The translations under genes were made by a program, and so were the position numbers. Shown here piece by piece: positions 42,978 through 51,635 of a stretch of DNA of 58,031 nucleotides; position 1 is the stretch's first letter, and every line of letters begins with the position of its first letter. Source of the stretch: Microvirga sesbaniae (GTDB taxonomy: Bacteria > Pseudomonadota > Alphaproteobacteria > Rhizobiales > Beijerinckiaceae); assembly GCF_025460805.1 (NCBI RefSeq), contig NZ_JAMXFJ010000023.1, forward strand, positions 1-58,031, written 5' to 3'. The notes under the pieces are model-generated. The model saw only the letters and a program-made list of their open reading frames with translations, searched no databases and was not told the origin of the DNA.

Positions 42978-43005
42978 TTGACAGGGTCCCGCACCTCGTT
43001 AGAAT
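42978..43005 (+). promoter_or_regulatory. Promoter of the argD-argF-hslO operon
   Basis: TTGACA (42978-42983) and TAGAAT (43000-43005) separated by 16 bases, a near-consensus sigma-70 promoter. It lies in the 383-base gap between the divergent gcrA and argD. Two GANTC sites (42868-42872 and 42881-42885) in the same gap could regulate gcrA. Confidence 0.78.
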
Positions 43006-43015
43006 CGCTTTCCGT

Positions 43016-43046
43016 GCCGCCCCCGTTGGGGCGGCGCTTTCTTTTT
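43016..43046 (+). terminator. Terminator-like hairpin at the start of the arg leader
   Basis: Perfect 8-bp stem GCCGCCCC / GGGGCGGC with loop CGTT, then GCTTTCTTTTT. The promoter just upstream would start RNA around 43012, so this hairpin would form at the very 5' end. It may attenuate or protect the arg operon mRNA, or end another transcript. Confidence 0.6.
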
Positions 43047-43092
43047 CGGGCCCGGGTGCGACCTTGGGCCTCTCTTCAGGCGGAGACAACCC

Positions 43093-44301
43093 GTGACATC
43101 GCCATTGCTGCCGACTTTTGCCCGCGCCGAGCTTTCCTTCGAGAAGGGAGAGGGCCCCTGGCTCTACGGCCGAGATGGCGAGCGATACCTGGATTTCGGC
43201 GCCGGCATCGCGGTGAATGCCCTCGGCCATGCGCATCCGCACCTGGTCAAGGCCCTGTCCGAGCAGGCGGCCAGGATCTGGCACAGCTCCAACCTGTTCC
43301 AGATCCCCGAGGGCGAGCGTCTGGCCAAGCGTCTCGTCGACTCCACCTTCGCGGATTACGTGTTCTTCACCAATTCCGGCGCCGAGGCGAACGAGGCCGC
43401 GATCAAGATGGCGCGCCGCTATCACTACGTGAACGGGAACGCCGAGCGCTTCCACATCGTGACCTTCGAGGGCGCCTTCCACGGCCGCACCCTCGGCACG
43501 ATCGCGGCCGGCGGCCAGGCGAAGTATCTGGAGGGCTTCGGCCCCAAGGTGCAGGGCTTCGACCAGGTGCCGCCCGAGGATCTCGAGGCCCTCAAGGCGG
43601 TGATCGGCCCGCAGACCGCAGCCCTCATGATCGAGCCGATCCAGGGCGAGGGCGGCGTCAGGACCGTGTCGGCCTCCTTCCTGCGCGAGCTGCGCGCCCT
43701 GTGCGACAGCCAGGGCCTGCTCCTGATCTTCGACGAGATCCAGACCGGCGTCGGCCGCACGGGCAAGCTCTTCGCCTACGAGTGGAGCGGCGTGACCCCC
43801 GACATCATGACGGTGGCCAAGGGCATCGGCGGCGGTTTCCCGCTGGGCGCGTGCCTCGCCACCGCGGAGGCCGGCAAGGGCCTGACGCTGGGCACCCACG
43901 GCACCACCTTCGGGGGCAACCCGCTCGCCATGGCGGTCGGCAACGCCGTGCTCGACGTGATCCTCGAACCCGGCTTCCTCGAGGGAGTCGAGCGCAAGGG
44001 CCTGCTGCTCAAGCAGCGCCTCGCCGAGCTGAAGGACCGCCATCCCAGCGTCATCGCCGAGGTGAGGGGCCAGGGCCTGATGATGGGCCTGCGCACCGTC
44101 GTGCCCAACACGGATTTCGTCAGCGCCGCCCGCGACCAGAAGCTCATCGTGATCGGGGCCGGGGACAACGTCGTCCGTCTCCTGCCGCCGCTGATCATCA
44201 CCGAGGCCGATCTCGGAGAGGCTATCAATCGTCTCGATGCCGCCTGCGCGGCCATCGAGCTTAAGCAGAAAGCCGCCGCCCAGCCGGGAGCCGTTCAATG
44301 A
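43093..44301 (+). CDS. argD: Acetylornithine aminotransferase ArgD
   Basis: Class III PLP transaminase making N-acetylornithine in arginine synthesis. 402 residues: YLDFGAGIAVNALGHAHP, FTNSGAEANEAAIKMAR, FEGAFHGRTLGTI, LIFDEIQTGVGRTG, and the PLP lysine in TVAKGIGGGFPLG (about Lys243), then GTHGTTFGGNPLAM. It starts at GTG 43093 after GGAG. argF begins inside its stop codon, so the pair is translationally coupled. It is distinct from the class III enzyme at 53.2 kb. Confidence 0.94.
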   Translation: MTSPLLPTFARAELSFEKGEGPWLYGRDGERYLDFGAGIAVNALGHAHPHLVKALSEQAARIWHSSNLFQIPEGERLAKRLVDSTFADYVFFTNSGAEANEAAIKMARRYHYVNGNAERFHIVTFEGAFHGRTLGTIAAGGQAKYLEGFGPKVQGFDQVPPEDLEALKAVIGPQTAALMIEPIQGEGGVRTVSASFLRELRALCDSQGLLLIFDEIQTGVGRTGKLFAYEWSGVTPDIMTVAKGIGGGFPLGACLATAEAGKGLTLGTHGTTFGGNPLAMAVGNAVLDVILEPGFLEGVERKGLLLKQRLAELKDRHPSVIAEVRGQGLMMGLRTVVPNTDFVSAARDQKLIVIGAGDNVVRLLPPLIITEADLGEAINRLDAACAAIELKQKAAAQPGAVQ

Positions 44302-45224
44302 AGACCCGTCACTTCCTCGATCTCAGCGACTTTTCCGGCGCCGAGATCCGGCACCTCCTCCAGATCGGACTGGACATCAAGGCTAAGCGCCGGCGGGGCG
44401 AGAAGGCCAAGGACCGCCCGCTCGAAGGCAAGGTCCTGGCGATGGTGTTCGACAAGCCGTCCACCCGCACCCGCGTGTCCTTCGACGTGGGCATGCGCGA
44501 GCTTGGCGGCGAGACCCTCATGCTCACGGGCAAGGAGATGCAGCTCGGCCGCGGCGAGAGCATCGCCGATACGGCCCGGGTCCTCTCGCGCTACGTGGAC
44601 GCCATCATGATCCGCACCCTGGACCATGCCATGGTGACGGAGCTGGCCCAGTACGCGTCGATCCCGGTGATCAACGGCCTGACCAAGATGACGCATCCGT
44701 GCCAGATCCTGGCCGACATCATGACCTTCGAGGAGCATCGCGGCTCCATCGAAGGCAAGACGGTCGCCTGGACGGGCGATTCCAACAACGTGCTCGCCTC
44801 GTGGATCCACGCGGCCGCCCGTCTCGATTTCACCCTGAACATCGCGTCCCCGCCGGAACTTGCTCCCCGTCCCGAGCTTTTGTCCTGGGCGAAACGGGAA
44901 GGGGCCAAGATCGGCGTGACCACCGATGCCTTCGAAGCCGCCGAGGGAGCCCATGCGGTCGTCACCGATTGCTGGGTGTCCATGGGCGACGACGACGAGT
45001 TCCGCCGCCAGAACCTGCTGAAGCCCTATCAGGTCAACGGCAGGCTCATGGGCGTGGCCGACAAGGACGCGATCTTCATGCATTGCCTGCCCGCCCATCG
45101 CGGCGAGGAGGTGACGGATGAGGTCATGGACGGTCCGCAATCCGTGGTCTTCGACGAGGCCGAGAACCGGCTTCACGCACAAAAAGGCATCCTGGCATGG
45201 TGCCTCGGAGCAGCAAGCGCATGA
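44298..45224 (+). CDS. argF: Ornithine carbamoyltransferase ArgF
   Basis: Forms citrulline from ornithine and carbamoyl phosphate. 308 residues, normal length. Carbamoyl-phosphate site KPSTRTRVSFDVGMREL and TRTL-like IRTLDHAMV, HPCQILAD, ornithine-binding DCWVSMGDDDE, and the HCLPAHRGEEV loop with catalytic Cys. Its ATG overlaps the argD stop and its TGA overlaps the hslO start. Confidence 0.97.
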   Translation: MKTRHFLDLSDFSGAEIRHLLQIGLDIKAKRRRGEKAKDRPLEGKVLAMVFDKPSTRTRVSFDVGMRELGGETLMLTGKEMQLGRGESIADTARVLSRYVDAIMIRTLDHAMVTELAQYASIPVINGLTKMTHPCQILADIMTFEEHRGSIEGKTVAWTGDSNNVLASWIHAAARLDFTLNIASPPELAPRPELLSWAKREGAKIGVTTDAFEAAEGAHAVVTDCWVSMGDDDEFRRQNLLKPYQVNGRLMGVADKDAIFMHCLPAHRGEEVTDEVMDGPQSVVFDEAENRLHAQKGILAWCLGAASA

Positions 45225-46210
45225 GTTCAGCCCCGCTCGAAGGAAACGATGACGTCGTCCTGCCTTTCGCCGTCGAGCCTCTCGACGTGCGCGGGCGCGT
45301 GGTGCGTCTCGGGGCCTCCATCGACACGATCCTGGCCCGCCACGGCTATCCCGATCTGGTGGCCCGCGTCATCGGCGAGGCGGCTGCCCTGACGGCCATG
45401 CTCGGAGCATCCCTCAAGCTCGAGGGACGCTTCCAGTTGCAGACCAAGACGGACGGCATCATCGACATGGTGGTGGTGGACTTCAACGCCCCTGACCGCC
45501 TGCGCGCCACGGCCCGCTTCGACAAGGACAGGCTCGAGGCTCTTGGTGGCGCATCGCCCGGAAGCGGCGAACTCCTTGGCTCCGGCTACCTCGCCATGAC
45601 CATCGATCAGGGCTCCGAGCGCAGCCGCTATCAGGGTGTCGTCGCGCTCGACGGTCAGGGGTTCGAGGAGGCGGCCCACCAGTATTTCCGCCAGTCCGAG
45701 CAGATCCCGACCCAGGTGCGCCTGGCCGTGGCCGAGCAGTTCGAGAACGGCCGCCACACCTATCGCGCCGGCGGGCTGATGATCCAGTTCCTGCCGTCAT
45801 CCCCGGACCGTCTGCGGCAGGCCGACCTGCATCCCGGAGACATCCCCGAGGGTCATCCGTCGAACGATCTGGCAGCGCCTTCGGAAGACGATGCCTGGCT
45901 CGAAGCCAAATCCCTGGTCGGCACGGTCGAGGACCATGAACTGGTCGATCCGACCGTGTCCAGCGAGACGCTGCTCTACCGCCTGTTCCATGAGCGGGGC
46001 GTGCGCGTCTTCGAGGGCCAGCACGTCCATGAGGAATGCACCTGCTCGCACGAGCGCATCATGGGCATGATGCGCCGCTTCTCCCCCGAGGACCGCCGCG
46101 ACATGGTCGGCGACAACGGCCGCATCGGCATCACCTGCGAGTTCTGCTCGCGCTTCTACGATCTCGATCCGGCCGAGGTCGAAGCGGAGATCGCGAAGTC
46201 TGAGGCTTGA
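45221..46210 (+). CDS. hslO: Redox-regulated chaperone Hsp33 (HslO)
   Basis: Holdase chaperone switched on by oxidative stress and heat. 329 residues: an N-terminal core domain (LRATARFDKDRLEALG...GSGYLAMTIDQ), then a linker and the C-terminal zinc switch with four cysteines in the order CTC ... CEFC (ECTCSHERIMGMMRRF and ITCEFCSRFYDL). ATG 45221 lies within the argF stop (ATGA overlap) and is preferred to an earlier in-frame start inside argF. Placement after arg genes is common in Hyphomicrobiales. Confidence 0.95.
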   Translation: MSSAPLEGNDDVVLPFAVEPLDVRGRVVRLGASIDTILARHGYPDLVARVIGEAAALTAMLGASLKLEGRFQLQTKTDGIIDMVVVDFNAPDRLRATARFDKDRLEALGGASPGSGELLGSGYLAMTIDQGSERSRYQGVVALDGQGFEEAAHQYFRQSEQIPTQVRLAVAEQFENGRHTYRAGGLMIQFLPSSPDRLRQADLHPGDIPEGHPSNDLAAPSEDDAWLEAKSLVGTVEDHELVDPTVSSETLLYRLFHERGVRVFEGQHVHEECTCSHERIMGMMRRFSPEDRRDMVGDNGRIGITCEFCSRFYDLDPAEVEAEIAKSEA

Positions 46211-46219
46211 TGTCGTCTT

Positions 46220-46314
46220 TCGTCATCACCGGCCTTGGGCCGGTGATTCCGATACGGTGGGGCGCCGCGCTCAAGACAATCGGGATGGCCGGGACAGGCC
46301 CGGCCATGACGTGA
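46220..46314. repeat. REP-like bipartite palindrome between hslO and argE
   Basis: GTCATCACCGGCCTTGG...CCGGTGATT and ATGGCCGGGACAGGCCCGGCCATGACG with the usual GGCGCCGCGCTC linker. It lies in the 111-base gap between two convergent genes. Confidence 0.85.
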
Positions 46315-46321
46315 GAGGGCC

Positions 46322-47494
46322 TCAGGAATTGGCGCAGGTCGCCGCAAGCCGCCGCATGAAGGCGAGCCCGGCCTCGAGCTGGTCGAGCGTGATGTACTCG
46401 TCCGGCTGGTGCGCCTGATTGATGGAGCCTGGACCGCAGACGACGGTCGCAATGCCCGCAGCCTGGTAATGACCCGCTTCCGTGCCGAAGGGCACGGTTT
46501 GGGTGTGGTTCTTGCCCGCAAGGCGCAGGGCCAGGACTTCCGCGGCCGAGCCCGGATCCGGCGCGAGGCCCGGCACGTCGGCATGCAGGATCGTCTCGAT
46601 CCGCCCGAACTCGCCGAAGCGGTTGAGGCGCTTCAGGGCGACCTCCTCGACGAACCGGTTGAGGCGATCCGGGATCTCCTGCGGGTCGAGGCTCGGCAGC
46701 CCGCGGAACTCCCAGTGGAAGGTGCAGGTCTTCGACAGGATGTTGCGCGCCGTTCCCCCCGAGATCGTGCCCACATGCACCGTCGTGTAGGGCGGGTCGA
46801 ACCGCCCGCTGGCGTCGCCGCGCTCCATCATGTCGTCGCCGATGCGGTTGAGCTCGGCGATCAGTTCGGCCGCCGTCATCACCGCGCTGGCGCCGAGATA
46901 CGGCTTCGACGAATGGGCCTCGAACCCGTGCACCGTGGTGGAAAAGGTGACCACGCTCTTGTGCGCGTCCGCCACCTCCAGCATCGTCGGCTCGCCGACG
47001 ATCACGGCCTTCGGCGCGGGGAGGTCATGTCCGAGCCGACGGATCGTATCGACGACGCCGAGGCACGTCGTCTCCTCGTCATAGGAGAGCATGATGTGGA
47101 TCGGCGTCGTGAGGCCGGCGGCCTGGAATTCCGGCACCATCGCGAGCGCCAGCGCGACGAAGGCCTTCATGTCGACCGCACCACGGCCATAGGCGCGCCC
47201 GTTCTCGACCCGGAGCGTGAAGGGATCGGACGTCCAGGCTTGGCCCGTGACCGGCACCACGTCGGTGTGGCCCGACAGCACGATCCCGCCCCGGTCCCGC
47301 GGACCGACCGTCGCGTAGATCGCCGCCTTGTCGCCGGTCTCGTTGGGCACCCGCAGATAGGGCACGTTCCAGCTCTGCAGATAGCTTTCGACGAACGCGA
47401 TCAAGGGCAGGTTCGAATTGGAGCTGACGGTATCGAATGAGACCAGCTTCGCCAGCATCTCGAGCGGCGTCAGCCGTTGGCCATGGGACGGCAT
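46322..47494 (-). CDS. argE: Acetylornithine deacetylase ArgE (M20 family)
   Basis: Zinc amidohydrolase releasing ornithine from N-acetylornithine. 390 residues from ATG 47494 (GAGGA five bases upstream). Metal ligands are in LSGHTDVVPV, GRGAVDMKAFVAL and SYDEETTCLG. The dimerisation domain begins VTFSTTVHGFEAHSS, and the final ligand region is ...PFGTEAGHYQAAGI with VCGPGSINQAHQPDE. The sequence fits ArgE better than DapE, but M20 specificity is not secure from sequence. The nearby arg genes support the call, although it is on the opposite strand. Confidence 0.88.
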   Translation of the reverse strand: MPSHGQRLTPLEMLAKLVSFDTVSSNSNLPLIAFVESYLQSWNVPYLRVPNETGDKAAIYATVGPRDRGGIVLSGHTDVVPVTGQAWTSDPFTLRVENGRAYGRGAVDMKAFVALALAMVPEFQAAGLTTPIHIMLSYDEETTCLGVVDTIRRLGHDLPAPKAVIVGEPTMLEVADAHKSVVTFSTTVHGFEAHSSKPYLGASAVMTAAELIAELNRIGDDMMERGDASGRFDPPYTTVHVGTISGGTARNILSKTCTFHWEFRGLPSLDPQEIPDRLNRFVEEVALKRLNRFGEFGRIETILHADVPGLAPDPGSAAEVLALRLAGKNHTQTVPFGTEAGHYQAAGIATVVCGPGSINQAHQPDEYITLDQLEAGLAFMRRLAATCANS

Positions 47495-47611
47495 GGGATC
47501 CTCAGGTAATCGTATCAGGACTTTGCGGACTAGAGCGGCCATGGTGGTAATCGCCGCAGGTTCCGCCGTCAATTTTTCGAGGAAATGGCGCTTTGAAATT
47601 CTGTTTCAGGG

Positions 47612-47641
47612 TTGCATGAGCCGACATCTGTGAAATATAAT
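47612..47641 (+). promoter_or_regulatory. Promoter of the RTX gene with a very short leader
   Basis: TTGCAT (47612-47617), 18 bases, TATAAT (47636-47641). The -10 box ends only 19 bases before the ATG, so the mRNA would start inside or just before the AAAAGGGG ribosome-binding site. Confidence 0.6.
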
Positions 47642-47660
47642 AACATAAAAGGGGCATATC

Positions 47661-49457
47661 ATGACCAGTGTACCGGACAGCGCACTCACGACTCTCGCCA
47701 ATGGCTCTTACCTTTCCGTCTGGACCGCGGACTCAAACGCCGTCTGGGGCCAGATCAGCAACGCCCGAACCTCGGCGAAAGGCCCAGTCTTTTCCGTTGC
47801 CCCTGCTAAAGCGGCGACAGTGTCGCACCTGTCGGCGACAGAACTCAGCAACGGCCGTTTCGTCGTCGTTTGGGAAGAGACCGACGGTGCGGGCAAGCAC
47901 ACCATTCAAGCCCGTCTCTTCGGACGAGATTCAGCGGCGGTTTCGGACACTTTCGAGATCGGCGCGAGTTCCGCGAACAGGACCTCACCAAACGTCATTG
48001 CAGATGCTTCAGGCGGTTTCTCCGTCGTCGCAGGCGATGGCAATGGCGTGACGAGAGTGAACGTCAATGCCGCTGGATTGCAGTCCGCCCCGAAAGTGCT
48101 GATGGACGAGGGTCTTAGTCCGTCTGTTGCGATTTTGCGGGACGGTAGCGTCATGACGGTTGCCGCCAGTGCCGCCGACGGAGGGGGCTACGAGATCATC
48201 GGCGTCGCTCAAGGGGCGGATGGCCCGATCACGATGTCGAAGGTGCTGGCTATCCGGAACGAGCCGTGGGTTCCTCATCCGACAGTCGCCGGGCTTGCCA
48301 ACGGCACGTTCGTCGTGTCGTGGGAAGGTGAGGTGGATGGGAAGCAGAGCGTCCTTATTCAGGCCTATGAGAGTGGCGGCATTATTCTCGGCAGAGCGTC
48401 GAACTTTACCCCGACGTCGGCGGACCAGACATTCTCTTCTCCTGTCTTGCAAATGTTGCCGGGCGGCGGTTACGCCTACGCTTTCTCCGGCGGGAAGGCA
48501 GGAAACATGGACGTGTTTCTGGGTTTCGCTCGGAGCGAGTTCTCATTCCTATCCGCCGATCAAGTCGACGCAGGAGCTTTAGGCAGTCAGGGTGATCCGT
48601 CTCTCGCGTTGTTGCGGGACGGTCGCCACGTCCTCACATGGATCGAGCAGAGTGCTTCCGGATCTTCCATAAGATCGAAAATTCTGGACGAACGCACGGC
48701 TGCGATCAACATCACGGGCACCGATGGGAATGACGATTATCTTGGAACGACATTCGGCGACACGCTGACCGGCGGCTCGGGGGACGATTATCTCGAGGGC
48801 AATGGTGGGGCCGATATTCTTGATGGGGGAGCCGGCGCCGACATGATGGTTGGTGGCGGCGGCTTCGGGACGGGCAACAACACGACCTATTATGTCGACA
48901 ACGTTTCCGACAAATGCATCGAGACTGCGGATGGAGGGACTGACAGGATCGTGACGTCCGTCAGCTGGACCCTCGGCGGCTACACGGAAAATCTGACGGC
49001 CGTCGGATCCGATGCGCTTGCTCTGACCGGCAACAGCCTGGCAAATGTCATCGTCGGAAACAGCGGAAACAATCTCATCAAGGGCGGAGCCGGCGCGGAC
49101 ACGCTCAGTGGCGGCGCCGAAAGCGACACTTTCGTTTTTGCCACCAAGCCCGACAAGAAGTCTAATCTGGACAAGATCACGGACTTCACTGTGAAGACCG
49201 ACAGGATCTGGCTCGAGAACAAGGTCTTTACAAAGCTCGGAAAGAAGGGCTCAGAGGCCAGCCCCGCGAAGCTGAACAAGGCATTCTTCAAGCTCGGCGA
49301 CAAGGCCAAGGACACGAACGATTATCTGATCTACAACAAGAAAACCGGTGTTCTCCTGTACGATGCCGACGGTTCCGGAGCCAAGTACAAGGCTGTGGAG
49401 ATCGCGTCTCTCAAGACGAACCTCAAAATGGTGGCCGCCGACTTTCTCGTCATTTGA
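47661..49457 (+). CDS. RTX-type calcium-binding protein, probable type I secreted
   Basis: 598 residues, no N-terminal signal peptide. The first 350 contain repeats of about 50 residues with a core like LSNGRFVVVWEETDG, LANGTFVVSWEGEVDG and LRDGRHVLTWIEQS, suggesting a beta-propeller-like fold. Two RTX blocks follow: about 352-400 (GTDGNDDYLGTTFGDTLTGG and GGAGADMMVGG) and 467-495 (NSGNNLIKGGAGADTLSGGA), whose nonapeptides bind calcium. The C-terminal 100 residues (SDTFVFATKPDKKSN...ITDFTVKTDRIWLEN) match the usual export tail of this class. No type I secretion genes are adjacent. It is less GC-rich than its neighbours. ATG 47661 follows AAAAGGGG. Confidence 0.88.
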   Translation: MTSVPDSALTTLANGSYLSVWTADSNAVWGQISNARTSAKGPVFSVAPAKAATVSHLSATELSNGRFVVVWEETDGAGKHTIQARLFGRDSAAVSDTFEIGASSANRTSPNVIADASGGFSVVAGDGNGVTRVNVNAAGLQSAPKVLMDEGLSPSVAILRDGSVMTVAASAADGGGYEIIGVAQGADGPITMSKVLAIRNEPWVPHPTVAGLANGTFVVSWEGEVDGKQSVLIQAYESGGIILGRASNFTPTSADQTFSSPVLQMLPGGGYAYAFSGGKAGNMDVFLGFARSEFSFLSADQVDAGALGSQGDPSLALLRDGRHVLTWIEQSASGSSIRSKILDERTAAINITGTDGNDDYLGTTFGDTLTGGSGDDYLEGNGGADILDGGAGADMMVGGGGFGTGNNTTYYVDNVSDKCIETADGGTDRIVTSVSWTLGGYTENLTAVGSDALALTGNSLANVIVGNSGNNLIKGGAGADTLSGGAESDTFVFATKPDKKSNLDKITDFTVKTDRIWLENKVFTKLGKKGSEASPAKLNKAFFKLGDKAKDTNDYLIYNKKTGVLLYDADGSGAKYKAVEIASLKTNLKMVAADFLVI

Positions 49458-49524
49458 CGGAGGGCAGGGATGAAGCATCGGTCGGAGCCGTCCGGCTTTC
49501 GCCTGCGCTTGGTATCGCGAGGCT

Positions 49525-49677
49525 AAAGCATCGGACCCAAAAGTGGACTTGCACTTTTGGGATCCATCCGATGCTTTCTTCTTGAATGAGAGCATCGGTC
49601 AGAACGGACCCAGCGGGTCACTGGCGTGGCCCATTCGGGTCGCTGACGCGGCCCTCTGGGTCCGTCCGATGCTCTAA
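49525..49677. repeat. Two GCATCGG-family palindromes
   Basis: First, 49525-49577: AAGCATCGGACCCAAAAGTGG...CCACTTTTGGG-type arms closing with ATCCGATGCTT. Second, 49589-49677: GAGCATCGG with ACGGACCCAG inside, closing with CTGGGTCCGTCCGATGCTC. Both lie between the convergent RTX and apaG genes. Confidence 0.8.
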
Positions 49678-50066
49678 TGCAGCACGCGCTTGGTGCGGGG
49701 GATATCGAGCGAGAAGGCGGGGATTTCGGCCTCGAAGGTTTCACCGGCGGCGGTTTCCATCAGGTAGGTGCCCTGCATGGTGCCGCTCGGCGTCGGCAGG
49801 GGGCATCCGCTGGTATAGCTGAAGCTCTCCCCGGGACCCAGCACAGGCTCCTCGCCGACCACGCCGGCGCCGCGCACCTCCTGGACCTGACCGTGCTCGT
49901 CGGTGATCCGCCAGTGGCGGGCGCGGAGCTGGACCCGCTCCAGGCCCGTGTTGATGATCTCGACCGTATAGGCGAAGAAATAGCGGCCCTGCTCAGGAGA
50001 GGATTCTTCCGGCATGTAGCGGGGCGTCACCGTCACAGAGATGCCGCGGGTCACGGCTTTGTACAT
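49674..50066 (-). CDS. apaG: ApaG (CO2+/MG2+ efflux-type family) protein
   Basis: 130 residues, the normal length of the ApaG/DUF525 family. It has an immunoglobulin-like beta fold with the conserved glycine-rich turn GAGVVGEEPVLGPGESFSYTSG and the finishing GTMQGTYLMETAAG. Bacterial homologues have been linked to divalent-cation sensitivity, and eukaryotic relatives occur as F-box domains. The actual role is unclear. It stands divergent to dcd, 207 bases apart. Confidence 0.93.
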   Translation of the reverse strand: MYKAVTRGISVTVTPRYMPEESSPEQGRYFFAYTVEIINTGLERVQLRARHWRITDEHGQVQEVRGAGVVGEEPVLGPGESFSYTSGCPLPTPSGTMQGTYLMETAAGETFEAEIPAFSLDIPRTKRVLH

Positions 50067-50273
50067 GAGCTTGCCTCACGCCTGTCGCAGAATTCCATGA
50101 GGTTCTGGTACGGCGGCCTTCGGGGCCCGTCAATCGACCCGGCGGGGAACGGACCCCGCGTTTTCACCGGGATATCCCCAAGGCGCCGAAAGCCATTGAG
50201 AATTCTTCAGCAATCCTTACAGATATTGCCAGGCTCAACATTCAATTGAGGGCAGGCCCCTCGGAAGACGGAC

Positions 50274-51365
50274 ATGGTTGCGTTGAAGGACGGGATCCAA
50301 TCGGCTGATGCCATCATGCGCTTGGCCGAGGCAGGGGCCATCAAACCGGAGACACCCTTCGCGTCCGACCAGGTCCAGCCGGCGAGCCTCGATCTCAGGC
50401 TCGGGCGCCGGGCCTACCGGGTGCGCGCCAGCTTCCTGCCGGGGCGCAACCATACGGTCCAGGATCGGCTCGACCAGCTGAGCTTTCACGAGATCGACCT
50501 GAGCAAGGGGGCGATCCTGGAGACCGGGAGCGTCTATATCGCCGAGCTGCAGGAAGAGCTGGCCCTGCCGGAAGACCTCTCGGCCGCCGCGAACCCCAAA
50601 AGCTCGACCGGCCGCATCGACGTGTTCACCCGCGTGATCACCGACCGGAGCCAGGAATTCGACACCATCGGGGCCGGCTATCGCGGCCGCCTCTTCGCCG
50701 AGATCTCGCCGCGGACCTTCCCCGTGCTGGTCAGGACCGGCACGCGGCTGTCGCAGCTGCGCCTGCGCAAGGGCGACGTGCGCCTGAGCGATGCCGAACT
50801 CCTGGCCGTCCATGAGCGGGAGCGGGTCGTGACCTCGACCGAGCCGTCGATCCAGGACGGGGTCGCCGTCAGCGTGGACCTCGCCGGCTTCGGTCGCGAC
50901 AACCTCGTCGGCTACCGGGCCAAGCGCCATACGGGCCTGGTCGACGTGGACAAGCCCGGCTCCTGCCGCATCGCGGACTTCTGGGAGCCGCTCTATGCCG
51001 ATTCCAGCCGGACCCTGATCCTGGATCCCGGCCAGTTCTATATCCTGGCCTCCAAGGAAGCGGTGCATGTGCCGCCGGATTACGCCGCCGAGATGGTGCC
51101 CTTCGACCCTCTGGTGGGCGAGTTCCGGGTGCATTACGCGGGCTTCTTCGACCCGGGCTTCGGCCACGCCGAAGCGGGAGGGGAGGGAGCCCGCGCGGTG
51201 CTCGAGGTCCGATCCCGCGACGTTCCGTTCATTCTGGAGGACGGTCAGATCGTCGGACGGCTCGTCTATGAGCGCATGGCCGAGCGTCCCAAGGTCCTCT
51301 ACGGCGCAGGCGCCGGGTCGAACTACCAGGCGCAGGGCCTGAAGCTGTCGAAGCATTTCCGCTGA
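50274..51365 (+). CDS. dcd: 2'-deoxycytidine 5'-triphosphate deaminase (Dcd, long form)
   Basis: Deaminates dCTP to dUTP, supplying dUMP for thymidylate. 363 residues, about double the E. coli enzyme, which is the alphaproteobacterial form with two dUTPase-like domains in tandem. The N-terminal domain (about 15-175) has PASLDLRLGRRAYRVRASFL and the active-site loop NPKSSTGRIDVFTRV. The C-terminal domain (about 185-355) includes VLDPGQFYILASKE-like LILDPGQFYILASKEAVHV and VLEVRSRDVPFILEDGQ. Its ATG is well placed, but no strong ribosome-binding site is visible. Confidence 0.9.
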   Translation: MVALKDGIQSADAIMRLAEAGAIKPETPFASDQVQPASLDLRLGRRAYRVRASFLPGRNHTVQDRLDQLSFHEIDLSKGAILETGSVYIAELQEELALPEDLSAAANPKSSTGRIDVFTRVITDRSQEFDTIGAGYRGRLFAEISPRTFPVLVRTGTRLSQLRLRKGDVRLSDAELLAVHERERVVTSTEPSIQDGVAVSVDLAGFGRDNLVGYRAKRHTGLVDVDKPGSCRIADFWEPLYADSSRTLILDPGQFYILASKEAVHVPPDYAAEMVPFDPLVGEFRVHYAGFFDPGFGHAEAGGEGARAVLEVRSRDVPFILEDGQIVGRLVYERMAERPKVLYGAGAGSNYQAQGLKLSKHFR

Positions 51366-51392
51366 TCTTCGCCGGAACTCCGGCCGACCCCC

Positions 51393-51422
51393 TTGCCGGA
51401 TCGACGCAAGGCCGGATATGAA
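51393..51422 (+). promoter_or_regulatory. Likely promoter for tRNA-Gly
   Basis: TTGCCG (51393-51398), 18 bases, TATGAA (51417-51422), ending 10 bases before the tRNA. This is a moderate match only. Confidence 0.5.
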
Positions 51423-51431
51423 TAGGGGAGC

Positions 51432-51506
51432 GCGGGCGTAGTTCAGAGGTAGAACGTCAGCTTCCCAAGCTGAATGTCGTGGGTTCGATTCCCATCGCCC
51501 GCTCCA
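51432..51506 (+). tRNA. tRNA-Gly (anticodon CCC)
   Basis: 75 bases including an encoded CCA. Acceptor arms GCGGGCG / CGCCCGC pair, the anticodon stem TCAGC / GCTGA encloses loop TTCCCAA with anticodon CCC, and the T arm reads GTGGGTTCGATTCCCAT. It borders a decayed transposase and the probable catabolic cluster. Confidence 0.96.
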
Positions 51507-51635
51507 CCTAAACCATTGGTGGATAAGGCTTTCAACGTTCTGCCGCTGATCTCGCGTTCCCCAAGGTTTGTTCAGGCCCCGTTCTTCGCGATGTGACGTG
51601 AGCCCTGAGGATCCTCCGCTCAGAGCTGGAGTCCG

